A DNA stretch of 64,000 nucleotides from Panopea generosa (Eukaryota; Mollusca; Bivalvia; Adapedonta; Hiatellidae), in the NCBI GenBank assembly GCA_029582155.1, contig CM055901.1:49977206-50041205 (forward strand), given 5' to 3'. A model generated the notes under the pieces. It was not told the origin of the DNA. It was given only the letters and a program-made list of their open reading frames with translations, and did no database searches. Every line of letters starts with the position of its first letter. The stretch's first letter is position 1. Position numbers and translations under genes: made by a program. This document shows positions 34,645 through 47,652 of this stretch, piece by piece.

Positions 34645-35370
34645 AATTAGCTATACGCCATCTAACGGTATTTGATCTGATCTGCAGCTGTACGCCATCT
34701 AGACGGTATATGATCTCATCTAAAGCTGTACGCCATCTAGACGGTATTTGATCTCATCTGCAGCTGTACGCAATATAGACGGTATTTGCGGTATTTGATC
34801 TCATCTGCAGCTGTACGCCATATAGACGGTATTTCATCTCATCTAAAGCTGTACGCCATCTAGACGGTATTTGATCTCATCTGCAGCTGTATGCCATCTA
34901 GGCGGCATTTGATCTTATCTGCAGCTTTACGTCATCTAGGCGGTATTTGATATCATCTAAAACTTTACGCCGTCTATCTTATCTGCAGCTTTACGTCATC
35001 TAGGCGGTATTTGATCTTATCTGTAACTGTACGCCATCTAGGCGGTATTTGATATCATCTAAAACTTTACGCCGTCTAGACGGTATTTGATTTCATATGA
35101 AGCTGTACGCCATCTAGGCGGTATTTTATCTTATCTGCAGCTTTACGCCATCTAGGCGGTATTTGATCTTATCTGTAACTGTACACCATCTAGGCGGTAT
35201 TTGATATCATCTAAAACTGTTCGCCGTCTAGGCGGTTTTCGGTATCATCTAAAGCTGTACATCATCTAGGCGGCATCTGATAATATCTTAAGCTTTACGC
35301 CATCTAGGCGGTATTTGATATCATCTAAAGATGTACGCCATCTAGACGGTATTTGAGCTCAGTCATCTGT
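34645..35370 (+). repeat. 38-bp minisatellite, about 19 copies
   Basis: The unit is gctgtacgccatctagacgg then tatttgatctcatctgca. Variants have taggcgg for tagacgg, ctaaaact for ctgcagct, and a truncated copy near 34970. Units at 34687 and 34725 show the exact 38-bp period. Confidence 0.95.
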
Positions 35371-35444
35371 AGCTGCACGTTGTAAAATATATCTTGGTTG
35401 TTGAGGAATAGTCCTCAGTTCCCATAGCAATTCAAACAGCTGTC

Positions 35445-35570
35445 AAAATATCACTTACCTTCCGCTAAGTGTTGTATTCGAGCCTAGATCGGACCAAATG
35501 TTCATATGAGAAAGTTTGCCAGTTACTTGCTGAACGAAGTAAGTCTATTCAGCCCAAGTCTTCCCCTTGT
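35445..35570 (+). mobile_element. SINE family A, copy 5 (partial)
   Basis: It matches the 50308 copy over the tRNA 3' half and the core: tcacttaccttccgctaagt, tgtattcgagcctagatcgg and tatgagaaagtttgccagtt. The 157-codon frame starting here begins inside the SINE, so it is not a gene. Confidence 0.65.
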
Positions 35571-37664
35571 TGCCATATATATAACCTATACTGCTCTGAA
35601 GATGGAGTTAACCCCCGGTCTATGTTCCATAGGGAGCTGATATTAACGAGTGTTAGGTTGTTTGGTTGCTGTCTTATCTCGGTCGTTGTAATCGTAATTG
35701 CTGAGATCTCGAAGCGGTACAGCATCTTTATAAGTGCTTCCATTATTCCGCCACACGTACGACAGCATATGGCTGATATGTGTGCAAATGCTAGATATCA
35801 CGTATATCTCACTTCAGAGTGTGTGGTGACCAGCTATTTAGTTTGCCGGTTACATTTTGGTCACATTTGGAAGAGTAACACCGTCTTGCCGCAAGTCAAT
35901 AGAAACACATTCCAGAATTTAGTAATTTTCGTTGTTATCTAATATATTTGGAATAAAATACCAAATGTTAGATAAGGTTATTTTTTTTTTTTTTTCAATT
36001 GTACACAATATATGTCGTCATTAAACATTTATTAGTGGGACCAAAAACCGGGATTTGGAAGAACAACATGACTTGTAGTCTCCTTAAACATATACTATGC
36101 TTTAAAGGTGTCATTGTGACACACCCATTCGGATACTTGGGACGGAAACAAGTGTGTAAATCAATCATTTTATTATTTACTCATTGTTCAGTGTCACATA
36201 TTTAACTACCACGAAACCGTTCAACTAGCCTTTTTTTCCTAGATTAAAATGTATTCTGGCATACGCAGCATGAAACCTGATTATTGAAATACAAAATGCC
36301 AATTATTCAAACAAAACCCATACATAAATATTTAATATGATTAATTGTTAATTCATAATCGTATTGTAAAATGTCAATCTACCCCATTCAATCCAATTGT
36401 CTAACACAACAGTCATCCGTATAATATTTTCGTATCCAAGGGACGTGACAATGCCGTACATGGCTCATGAGCCGTATAGGATTCCGTGCTTGTTCCATAA
36501 AATATCCGAAGCAGTATCCTATAAATTATGGATATGAATTGTATCGCTTGTACAAAGGCAATAGAGATAGTTATCACGACATGCCAAAACATGTAGACAC
36601 ATGGCACGGGCGTGCATATTACAGGCCATATCGAACACATTTAACTTGATTCCCAGTAATTTCTAACATAGTTTCGCTGAAATATTGCGAAAAGTTTTAT
36701 TTGTGGAGAAATTCCTGAATATGAGAAACGTCACCAGCGTCGTCTGTTCTAGAAAACGTCCGTTGTTATTACAGAAGTTGAACCTCGTGGTAAGAGTAGC
36801 GATACATATGGCGGCGGATGGTCATTTACAGCTAACGCTCAACACCACATCAAGGTACTTGGTATTCGAAGGGGTCTTGAAAGTATTATGTCATTTTTTT
36901 TCATTAAAAAAAATGACTGAATACAATTTGTATTTGTTCAAACAAATTATATCCAAATTATGCTTTACAAAGCCAAACTAAATTGATGTTATAGAACTTT
37001 AAAATATTTTATTATCTGTTCTAATTCATATTTACAATAAAACTGATCTGTATGTATATAAATTTGAATAAATAAAATATGCTGAAAACAAACTGAAGAT
37101 AGAACATACTTCCATATGATACCATATTTGTTTACATATATTTTTTTATACGAAGACAAAATTATCCTGTATACCAATAAAACACCAGCGTCCCCCACTG
37201 CCTTTAAAACATAGCAGAAGCTTATAAGCTTGACATTCATGGGATAATTTTATGAGTGTGGTACAAAATGGTGCCTAATTCACAAGACATGCAATTAAAA
37301 TAATGACACATGTAATACTAAGTTTTAATCCGCCATTGCATGAGAGCATATATAACATCGTATAAAATGGAAATAATTTTACACAGAAAAGAAAGAAAAA
37401 AAACAACAACACTTTTTTAACATACACATACCTACATATAAATGCTGAGGCCTCATATATTCACAGTCAAAAGTCGTGTCCAGTAATATACCATAAACGC
37501 ATACAACGTAAGATTTTCTGTTTATGAATATTGCAATGAGCAACTGTTAATTTAAGAACCTACGTATTTAATATAGATTTAAGAAAAACGTACGGAATAT
37601 TGCATTGAAATAAGTGGCCTGACAAGGGGGTATATAACTGCGACAGTATGCCATTTATACAAAC
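35571..37664. other. Nothing recognised
   Basis: Several sub-100-codon frames, no conserved motif, a T run near 35982 and a single A-rich run near 37396. No repeat of more than two units. Confidence 0.5.
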
Positions 37665-37860
37665 TAAAGCAGAGGCAGTAGTGCAATGGATAGAGTGTTG
37701 GCCGCGCACATCAGAGGTTGTGGGTTCGATCTCCAGCTCGACCCGATGCCTCCAAACTAACATTCATTACTGGTTCTACTCAGGAAGCGGACCCCAGAGC
37801 GGTTAATATAAGATCTAAGGTTTTATCGCAATCGAGCTCAAATAAATGAGTATAAACTAG
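37665..37860 (+). mobile_element. SINE family B, copy 4 (full length)
   Basis: Well-kept tRNA-like head: A box ggcagtagtgcaatggatag, B box ggttgtgggttcgatctcc. Core: tactggttctactcaggaag, cggaccccagagcggttaat. Tail: gctcaaataaatgagtataa. The B box would allow polymerase III transcription, but the copy carries several changes from copies 1-3. Confidence 0.8.
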
Positions 37861-38535
37861 GCATACCAAACATAGCCATAGTGCAGACCACCATATAATC
37901 GATATGAAATGTACTTGGTTAACAGCATTTACACCTCTGTCACAGGGATGTGTTATTGTTATCAATATGATCCGCATTAACTGTGTTTTTTTTCTATAGC
38001 TTTTGTCATTTTCTTTCTTAAGAAAAGAATTTAACGAAACTATCCAGTATTTAGTATCAATGTATGTTTCGGCAATATCAAAAATAAAAAATAAGAGTCT
38101 ATGTACTTTTTAATATTACTTCACCAATATATTTGTCTTTGAATTGTGTCTTTAAAATTAGGTTTTACACAGAGATACAAAACACCTTATATTGTTTACT
38201 TATCCATACACCGATGGACTACACATTGTCACAGATAATTGTATTATATCGACGGACTACATACAGTTTGAGACGGACTGCAAATGGCTATGTAACCGAT
38301 GTACTACACAATGTCATGGTCATAGGCGAGAGGCATGTTTAGGCGGACCACATATTGTCATAGATAAGGGTATATCACTAACAGACACTAATATACTACA
38401 CATTATGATAGACAAGGACATGTCATCAATGGGCAACACCTAGGATCGAAGGACTACGCCTGACCATTAGACAAGCCGTACAATTGGTGGACTTTATCTA
38501 GTCATAAACATAGGCATTTAATCAAATGGCCATAT
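37861..38535. other. Transition into the 38-kb array
   Basis: No gene. From about 38190 degenerate copies of the next array's motif appear (ccgatggactacac, catagataagg), too diverged to give a period. Confidence 0.5.
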
Positions 38536-39705
38536 GAAATGACATGCCATCGATGGATTAATCTTTGTCATAGACAATGACATATCATCTGGTCATAGAC
38601 AATGACATGCCATCGATGGATTAATCCTTGCCATAGACAAGGATATATCATCTGGTCATAGACATTGACGTGCCATCGATGTCATAGACAAGGACATATC
38701 ATCTGGTCATAGACAATGACATGCCATCAATGTTATAGACAAGGACATATCAACTGGTCATAGACAATGACATGTCATCGCTGTCATAGACAAGGACATA
38801 TCATCTGGTCATAGACAATGACATACCATCGATGGATTAATCCTTGTCATAAACAAGGACATATCATCTGGTCATAGACAATGACATGCCATCGATGGAT
38901 TAATCCTTGTCATAGACAAGGACATATCATCTGGTCATACACAATGACACGCCATCGATGGATTAATCCTTGTCTATATCATCTGGTCAAATGACATGCC
39001 ATCGATGGATTTATCCTTGTCATAGACAAGGACATATAATCTGGTCACAGACAATGACATGCCATCGATGGATTAATCCTTGTCATAGACAAGGACATAT
39101 CATCTGGTCATAGACAATGACATGCTATCGATGGATAAATCCTTGTCATAGACAAGGACATATCATCTGGTCATACACAATGACATGCCATCGATGCCAT
39201 AGACAAGGACATGCCATCGATGGATTAATCCTTGTCATAGACAAGGACATATCATCTGGTCATACACAATGACACGCCATCGATGGATTAATCCTTGTCT
39301 ATATCATCTGGTCAAATGACATGCCATCGATGGATTTATCCTTGTCATAGACAAGGACATATTATCTGGTCACAGACAATGACATGCCATCGATGGATTA
39401 ATCATTGTCATAGACAAGGACATATCATCTGGTCATAGACAATGAAATGCTATCGATGGATAAATTCTTGTCATAGACAAGGACATATCATCTGGCCATA
39501 GACAATGACATGCCATCGATGCCATAGACAAGGACATATCATCTGGTCATAGATAATGACATGCCATCGATGGATTAATATCATCTGGTCACAGACAATG
39601 ACATGCCATCGATTGATTTATCCTTGTCATAGACAAGGACATATCATCTGGTCACTGACAATGACATGCCATCGATGGTTTAATCCTTGTCATAGATGCA
39701 TGTCA
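38536..39705 (+). repeat. 63-bp tandem repeat
   Basis: The unit is catagacaaggacatatcat, then ctggtcatagacaatgacat, then gccatcgatggattaatcct plus tgt. Several copies lack the attaatccttgt part. Each unit contains the perfect palindrome ccatcgatgg. About 18 copies. Confidence 0.9.
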
Positions 39706-40130
39706 TCGATGGACTACAACTGGTCATAGTCAACGGCATGACATCGATGGACTACACATGGGCAAATATAATGATACATGTATAACATCGATGGGCTACA
39801 ACTGGTCATAAACAACGGCATGCCATTGGTGGACTACACATGGCCACAGATAATGAGACATGTATAACATCGATGGGCAACAACTGATCATAGACAACGG
39901 CAGGCCATTGATGGTCTACACATGGCCACAGATAATGATACATGTTTACCATCGATGGGCAACAACTGGTCATAGACAACGGCAGGCCATTGATGGACTA
40001 CACATGACCACAGATAATGTACATGTATATTATCGATGGGCAACAACTGGTCATAAACAACGGCATGCCATTGATGGACTACACACGGCCACAGGAAATG
40101 ATACATGTATACCAAAGACATGTCATCGGT
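39706..40130 (+). repeat. 82-bp tandem repeat
   Basis: Units at about 39781, 39862, 39944 and 40026 contain acatcgatgggcaacaactg, gtcatagacaacggcatgcc and ggactacacatggccacag. The motif is related to the 63-bp units to its left. Confidence 0.85.
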
Positions 40131-40740
40131 AGAATACACCTAGTTATAAACAAGGACATGCCAGAGATAGAATATACCTGGTCATAAACAAGGACATGTC
40201 AGCGATAGAATATACCTGGTCATAAACAAGGACATGTCAGCGATAGAATACACCTGACCACAGATAATGCTACATGTATAACATCAATAGGCTACCACTA
40301 GCCATAGACTACGGCATGCCATTGATGGACTACGCACGGCCACATGAAATGAGACATGTCATCGGTAGAATACACCTGGTTATAAACAAGGACATGTCAG
40401 CGACAGAATATACCTGATTATAACCAAGGACATGTCATCGGTAGAATACACCTGGTTATAAACAAGGACATGTCAGCGATAGAATACACCTGGTTGTAAA
40501 CAAATACATGTCATCGATGAGATACATCTGTTCGTTAACAAGGTCATATCATCGATAGAATACACCTGGTTATAAACAAGAACATGTCATCGATAGAATA
40601 CACCTGTTTATAAACAAGTACATGTCATCGATAGAACACACCTGCTTATAAACAAGGACATGTCATAAATAGAATACACCTGTTTATAAACAAACAAGAA
40701 CATGTCACCGATAGAATACACCTGTTTATAAACACGGACT
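40131..40740 (+). repeat. 38-bp satellite, left block
   Basis: The unit is ggttataaacaaggacatgt plus catcgatagaatacacct. It ends abruptly near 40740 and resumes at 42365 after a 1.6-kb spacer. Confidence 0.9.
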
Positions 40741-41228
40741 TTGTAATAAAATAGTTAGGTTGTTGTGGCCTAATTTAGTAGTGTCAGCTAATACGTATCT
40801 ATTGGAATGACATTGGCTATATTTAGAACAAGTAGCGTGGAAGTGTTTAAAACGTTTCGATAGCTCGATAGGAGTAACGTTTTACGATCTTTTTACATAT
40901 TCATTTATTGATTAGAGAATAAATCATTTTGACAGTTTTTTTTCTTCAAATTCCATTAAGTATTATGAAAGTTAGAATAATTAAACGGGTTTATTTGTCA
41001 TAAAACTATTTTAATTTTACATTCATTCGGCCTAATAGCGTAAAATCCGCAGTCGTACCATATTGTACGATATAACTGAAAGTTTGTTGTTTCATAATTT
41101 GCACGAAATTCACTAAGGTATGTGGAGTGTTTGCTATATATGTCTGACTGTATTACGGAAACACTGTACAGTCTAGCAAAAACATATTTTGAAGTTGTCG
41201 TGACGAGAAGTTACTAGTTAATCTGAGT

Positions 41229-41229
41229 T

Positions 41230-41304
<75 letters not shown>
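41229..41304. repeat. Symmetrical microsatellite (TA)n(TG)n(TA)n
   Basis: A GT run of about 16 units flanked on both sides by TA runs. Confidence 0.98.
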
Positions 41305-41394
41305 TGTAGCCGTTTTTAGACGTACGCGAGGTATGTGTCCGCTACGTCAACAACGTATCTAAACGTGACAGGGAGTCAGCTGGTGGTAGTACCG

Positions 41395-41870
41395 TCTTAA
41401 CGTCTCACACCACTATAACATTTCCCATAGGGCTCCATTGTAACATTTATGTCCAAAACAGAGTGAAAAATTAAATTCTGCAGCATGTGTCTGGGCTCAA
41501 ATTCTTCACTGGTTCAAGATATGCACTTATAAAGAAAAAAAGTACACCTTGACCAGGTTTTTTTTTTTTTAAATTCAATGTTTTTGTGAGACCTATCAAT
41601 TTCCAGAGTAATAATATGTCAACTATTCGTCCTAGATGCGGTTCGAACCAACAATTCTGAAATGACACAGAATAGTCCAGAAAGCTGGTATCAACATCAA
41701 ATTTTCAGCAGTGATTTCTAAAACACTGACCATTTAACTCATGCTAGCAAAAAACAAAACATTACAGTACAAAGTCCTGAAAAAAGAGGAAAAAGAGAAC
41801 TAAAGTTTCATTTCTACCTTCCTTCATCTGTAGGCCCGGAGTACTCAAGGGAGATAATAGTGGTGTGAGT
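41395..41870 (-). mobile_element. TIR-bearing non-autonomous element, copy 2
   Basis: Reverse-orientation copy of the element at 25575-26065. The left end is gtctcacaccactataacat and the right end is its complement, ataatagtggtgtgag. Shared internal blocks include cccatagggctcc, gtgtctgggctcaaattctt and gcggttcgaaccaacaattc. The 65-codon minus-strand frame inside it is not a gene. Confidence 0.75.
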
Positions 41871-42364
41871 CCTGAAGGACAGCAATCCACATAATCGTCA
41901 TATAGACGACTTGACGGTCCTGACGTCGGAGTACAGTCGAAAGTCGGTACAAGGCGACGTAAAGCCAGATACTCAGTATAGAGTTCTAGGGAAGATAACC
42001 CGAGTTTATATAGCCACCGCCACCAGGGATGAGTGGTGCTAAATCTACGATAATCCGGACGCAGTAGTAGTATCTTAAATACAATATTAGTGTATTTTTA
42101 TAACAGTTTTAACATTCATATGATGTAAGCAGTTTCGATCGCGATATAGATATATGGAACGTGTAGGAGAAAGAACTGTGTAAAAAGGTGTTATTTCCAT
42201 CATAGGACATTTTTAAACCAGCTGTGTTATTTTGTTGACTAATTTGCTTTAAACTAGTATAATTGTCTATTCGTAATTTTATTCATGTAAAATGAAAATT
42301 GTAAATTGTAAATTTTATTTTGAGTATTATTGTATTCTACCCTCGTGAGTTGGTCGTTTTGCTA

Positions 42365-44160
42365 CAGACTTGTCATAGATAGAATGCACTTGTTCATAAA
42401 CAAGGACGTGTCATTGATGGAATACACTTGGTTGTAAACAAGGAAATGTCATCAATAGAGTACACATGGAAACAATTACATGTCATTGATAGAATACACC
42501 TGTTTATAAACAAGAACATGTCATAGATAGAATACTCTTGTTTATAATCAAGGACATGTCATCGATGGGATAAACTTGTTTACAAACAAGGACATGTCAT
42601 CGATTGATACACTTATTTGTAGATAAATACATGCCATCGATAAAGTACTCCTGATTACAATCAAGGACATGTCATCGATAAAGTATACCTTGTTATAAAC
42701 AAAGACATGTCATCGATAGAATACTCCTGGTTATAAACAAGGACATGTCATCGATAAAATACACCTGTTTATAAACAAGGTCATGTCATCGATAAAATAC
42801 ACCTGGCTATAAACAAGATCATGTCATCGATAGAATACACCTGGTTATAAACAAGGACATGTCATCGATAGAATACATCTGGTTATAAACAAGGACATGT
42901 CATCGATATAATACACCTGGTTATAAACAAGGACATATCATCGATATAATACACCTGGTTATAAACAAGGACATGTCATCGATAGAATACACCTGGTTAA
43001 AAACAAGAACATGTCATCGATAAAATACACCTGTTTATAAAAAAGGACATGTCATCGATAGAATACATCTGTTTATGAACAAGGACATGTCATTGATAAA
43101 ATTCACCTGTTTATAAACAAAGCAATGTCATTGATAGATTACACCTGGTTATAAACAAAGAAATGTCATTGATAAAATACACCTAGTTATTAACAAGAAC
43201 ATGTCATTGATAGAATACACCTGGTTGTAAACAAGTACATATCATCGATAGAATAAACCTCGTTAAAACAACGACATGTCATTGATAAAATACAACTGTT
43301 TATAAACAAGAAACTGTCATCGATACAATACACCTGGTTATAAACAAGAACATGTCATCGAAAGAACACACCTGGTTGTAAACAAAGACATGTCATCGAT
43401 AAAATACACCTGGTTTTAAACAAGGACATGTCATCGATAAAATACACCTGTTTATAAACAAGAACATGTCATCAATAGAACACCTGTTTATAAACAAGAA
43501 CATGTCATCAATAGAATACACCTGGTTATAAACAAAGACATGTCATCGATAGAATACACCTGGTTGTAAACAAAGACATGTCATTGATAGAATACACCTG
43601 GTTATAAACAAGGTTAAATCATCGATAGAAAACACCTGTTATAAACAAGAACATGTCATCAATTGAATACATCTGGTTATGAACAAAGACATGTCATCGA
43701 TAGAATATACCTGGTTGTAAATAAAGACATGTCATCTATGGGATACATTTGTTCGTAAACAAGAGGTGTAGAATACACCTGATTATAAACAAGAACATGT
43801 CATCGAAATATGCACCATGTTTATAAACAAGGACATGTCATCAAAAGAACACACCTGTTTATAAACAAGGAATGTTATCGATTGAATACACTTGGTTATA
43901 AACAAGGACATGTCATCGAAATAATACACCTGTTTATAAACAAGGACATGTCATCGAAAGCATACACCTGTTTATAAACAAGGACATGCCATCGATTGAT
44001 TACACCTAGTTATAAACAAGAACATGTCATCGATAGACTACTCCTGTTTATAAACAATGACATGTCAACGATAGGACACAGCTGTTTATAAACAAGCACA
44101 TGACATCGATGGAACACACCCGGTTATAAACTAGGACATGTCATGATAGAAATAGATATC
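42365..44160 (+). repeat. 38-bp satellite, right block, about 47 copies
   Basis: Same unit as the left block; for example ggttataaac starts at 42843 and 42881. Variation is scattered (tttataaac, gtcattgat, aagaac), with no homogenised core. Ends near 44160. Confidence 0.95.
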
Positions 44161-45282
44161 TGGTAAAATATTATAAAATAGGCATGCACTTGGTTGGATT
44201 TACCTCTCAATGAGAGATGACCAAATGTCATCAAAGACCTAACGAAATGTCATAAAAGAACTGACATTGGTGTAGTGACACCACGGCCATCAACACTGCT
44301 TCATGACATGTGTCATCTTCATCAGTAAAATTTTCTAAAATACACTATAGAACTGTGGATTGTCCTAATACAGTGGTCGTACAAACTCCATTAACAAGTA
44401 AATTACGGAACCACGTCGTTACAATGTGTATATTTGTTTTTACATTAGCAATGTTTGAATATGTCGCTGTGTTGAAAGAAAACAAGTCCGTCGATAATGG
44501 AAGGGGCCCATTGATCGTCATGTGCATTTATCAGGCACTGTATTATATATCACGGATTGATGGCAACTGTCATGCACGGATTTTAACGATTTATAATGTC
44601 GGAAATTGAAAAAATGACGATTGGTTTAATCTATTTTGAATTAGATTGGCCATAAGCCATAATTGTATTTATTGGATAGATTAATGTCAATAATTGTCTT
44701 TTCTTTAACGTTTGGGCCTAGTATCTTATTCATTCCAAAACTGTTGTTAAGGTATTTATATGACCTAATGTAAATGCACCCAGTTTGACTAATGTTGGCA
44801 CAGATCACACTACTCTCTTTATAGGAAATGCATAGTATTATTGTTTGAATGTGCCCGGCCAAACTCTGTCCCATATCTATCTACATAAGCCCACCACCGG
44901 CCCAATATTAAATTATTCTATGTATTAAATCATCAATTTATGAGTTACCCTCATTTTAACTTTCGGTTACATCCCACTCTGCACAAGCACACTTACACCC
45001 ACCCTCATTTTCTTTAGATAAAACACACCAATATTTTGTATTAAAATAATTACTCTTCCCCTTTTCAGGTCCCGGCTCCGACCAACCCGTACCTATATTA
45101 ATTGATATAATCATATAAGATGAAATAGTCTGTTCCATTTCAACTTTGATACCGACCCAAGATCCCTCTCCGACACAGCCACCAGTTATTTTTATTTCAT
45201 TTTTATTATTTGTCTTGTATTGTATTAACATAGTCCTGTTAAAACTAAGGCACCCACACGAGTCACCTCCCTCCAACCATTT
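44161..45282. other. Nothing coding recognised
   Basis: A 99-codon plus frame at 44310-44609 starts with GTG and has a hydrophobic stretch but no family resemblance. Around 44950-45180 there are degenerate relatives of the 80-bp repeat at 45499 (ctcattttaactttcgg, tttcaactttgatacc). Confidence 0.4.
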
Positions 45283-45295
45283 TATCATTATCATT

Positions 45296-45348
<53 letters not shown>

Positions 45349-45463
45349 TATCATCATCATTATCATCATCATCATCATCATCATCATCATCTTAATCATC
45401 ATTATCATAATTATTATTATCATTTTTTTTCATTATAATTAATATTATTATTATAAGTATTAA

Positions 45464-45498
<35 letters not shown>
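45283..45498 (+). repeat. (TCA)n and (TTA)n trinucleotide microsatellites
   Basis: Almost continuous TCA/TTA triplets, changing to TTA from about 45405. They create poly-Ile and poly-Met frames on the two strands. Confidence 0.98.
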
Positions 45499-45499
<1 letters not shown>

Positions 45500-45645
45500 T
45501 AATACCCTACGCCATTTTAACTTTGGTACCTGCTCTCCCTCGCCACACCCGTCATTTTTTTATAAGTTGTGAGTAGACCTAATACTCTACGCCATTTCAA
45601 CTTTGGTACTTGCTTTCCCTCGCCCCACACACCTTTTTTATTCAG
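45499..45645 (+). repeat. 80-bp direct duplication
   Basis: Two copies starting ctaataccctacgccatttt at 45499 and 45579 share aactttggta and ccctcgcc. Confidence 0.85.
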
Positions 45646-45689
45646 AGGTGGGAACTTATGGCCGTAAAACAAACTGCATGACAAATGCA

Positions 45690-45770
45690 TTACAGAGACT
45701 GAAGCCGAGTGGGGTCAGATTCACGGCCGCTGGATTGACAGTCAGAATCATTACCAGTGTAGCTAGTAAG
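45690..45770 (-). other. tRNA-derived relic
   Basis: Plus strand: ggtcagattcacggccgctg, gattgacagtcagaatcatt and accagtgtagct. This is the complement of a tRNA-like B box, anticodon arm and A box, with no pairing acceptor stem. A similar relic is at 48045-48100. Confidence 0.4.
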
Positions 45771-47192
45771 ACGTAGACATATACAAAGTGTATATTTTGA
45801 TCTAATATTCCCACTTGCAAACACATGCATCTACTATTTTACTGATAATAAAGATGATTTGGTAAACATATCCCTGTTTTTTTTCTAATGGTATTTATTA
45901 TAGATATGAACTAATGTTCTGCGACATGGCGATACTAGTGCTCGGACGGCTCTTATTATACAATTTACTTACAGCGTTTCCTTGAAAATGTATGTACGGG
46001 CCATCCCAAATCTTAGTAGACTATTAGCCATGAACTGTTTAGAATTCAAGCGTATTAGTGCCAAAATCATTTGTACTAAAAGATACAAACTTCGTGTTGA
46101 ATAAATTAAGAGAAAGTGTGTAGAGTCATAAATAAAGATAAGATGTCAAGAATTAAGAATTAAGTGAAAGTATAAACATAGTTGCCAAAGTTACCAAACC
46201 AGGAAAATGGCTAATATTGATCTTGGACATAAGTGAAACATATTTTAGCATTACGACATGAACATACATCTCTACTCTGCACATTCTAGTGCTCTTGTTA
46301 ATTAATATAAAGTTTTCTTTTACCTTACAAGGGTACGGCGTTCAAGGTTCCATCTTCCTCTTACAAAATTGGATAGCGACAATAACTAAGTTAAATATAA
46401 CTATGGATCCTTCACATCACACTTATTAGTTTTCCCATTTGTGCGAGTTAACTACAATCTGTCCCACCACAGCACACGTCATTATCTTTCAGAGTTGTTT
46501 TTGGTTTGCGTCAAGTCGGCTGCCTTCACATCAAAAATATCCAGTACATAAGTCGCAGGCAACTATTTAAATTGTCGTAAAATAGCTCCAGCCAACGAAC
46601 GTTCGACAGGTAGCTTTCGAGGTGTGGAAATTCCTTCATCCGTTACCGAAGCATGTATAACAGGAGTCAAATGACTATTCTATAATGCATTAATAATACG
46701 GTTATCATTAAGTGTATCGAAAAATGCGTGAAATATTAAACATTGCAGCACTGTTAGGGGATGCTGGGTAAACAAATCGATAAAAAGAACGCGTGGTTAT
46801 ATCCTAACGAGCATATGAAACAGACGACAAATGAATACACTTAGTTGGTGAATTATGTGATCTAAAAAAAAATCATTTGTTCAAATATTTAATTATTCAC
46901 CCAGGAACAATCATAACGACCAACTCTATGTTTGTGATTTGAATATGGGGTCGATAGTATTGGTACATTTTATCAAAAGTAAACAGGAGAAGGTTAGCAT
47001 AGAACATAAAAACGACAAAGGTGTCGATAATGCAGCTAGGCCTATTCATTAACATGTGGTGTTTGCTTACATGAAAAGTAAATATAATATTCGAAATGAG
47101 AAAAAAAACAATCAAATAAATGTTGCAAACACACGTTAAGTTAATGCTGTCTGAAAATGTCAGAACATTTAAACGCTGTTATTGTTCTATAG

Positions 47193-47196
<4 letters not shown>

Positions 47197-47227
<31 letters not shown>
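47197..47227. repeat. (TA)n microsatellite
   Basis: About 15 TA units; a second run of about 10 lies at 47413-47432. Confidence 0.97.
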
Positions 47228-47230
<3 letters not shown>

Positions 47231-47570
47231 ATTGTTCTTCTCTGATAAAAAAACCCACATCGATAGTTAGCTTTAATCTCAACAACATAAAGTGTGCAAA
47301 GATGCTATGTGTACTCACAGTTGATCAGGAATGTGTTCATTTGCAATCAGTTCTCTTATTAATTAATTATTTCATTTTTATTTGATGTAATTTCGTTAAT
47401 TATTATAATAATTATATATATATATATATATAAATTTATTTTTTTTTGAGTGTGTATTTTTTTTTTCTTCTTTTTTTTTTTAATTTTATTACTATTATTA
47501 ATTTTAATAAAATGCGTGAGCTAATTATTTGTGGCCCAGAATCTGCTGCTTGTCAAATATTTTTTACCTC

Positions 47571-47574
<4 letters not shown>

Positions 47575-47635
<61 letters not shown>

Positions 47636-47652
47636 GTTCTCTCTCTCTCTCT
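47575..47652 (+). repeat. (CT)n microsatellite
   Basis: About 39 CT units with single-base interruptions, followed by a T run. Confidence 0.97.

Larger units (their letters stand above)
40741..42364. other. 1.6-kb block interrupting the 38-bp satellite
   Basis: Non-satellite sequence between two blocks of the same 38-bp repeat. It carries a TA/TG microsatellite and the 0.5-kb TIR element at 41395-41870. The borders ggactttgt (left) and agacttgtc (right) could include a short target duplication, gactt. No gene is visible. Confidence 0.6.

Noticed and set aside
35469..35942. 157-codon plus-strand frame
   Set aside because: It starts at a TTG inside a SINE A fragment, and the remainder shows no domain or splice signal.
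45146..45442. Poly-isoleucine and poly-methionine frames
   Set aside because: Produced by the TCA/TTA microsatellite.
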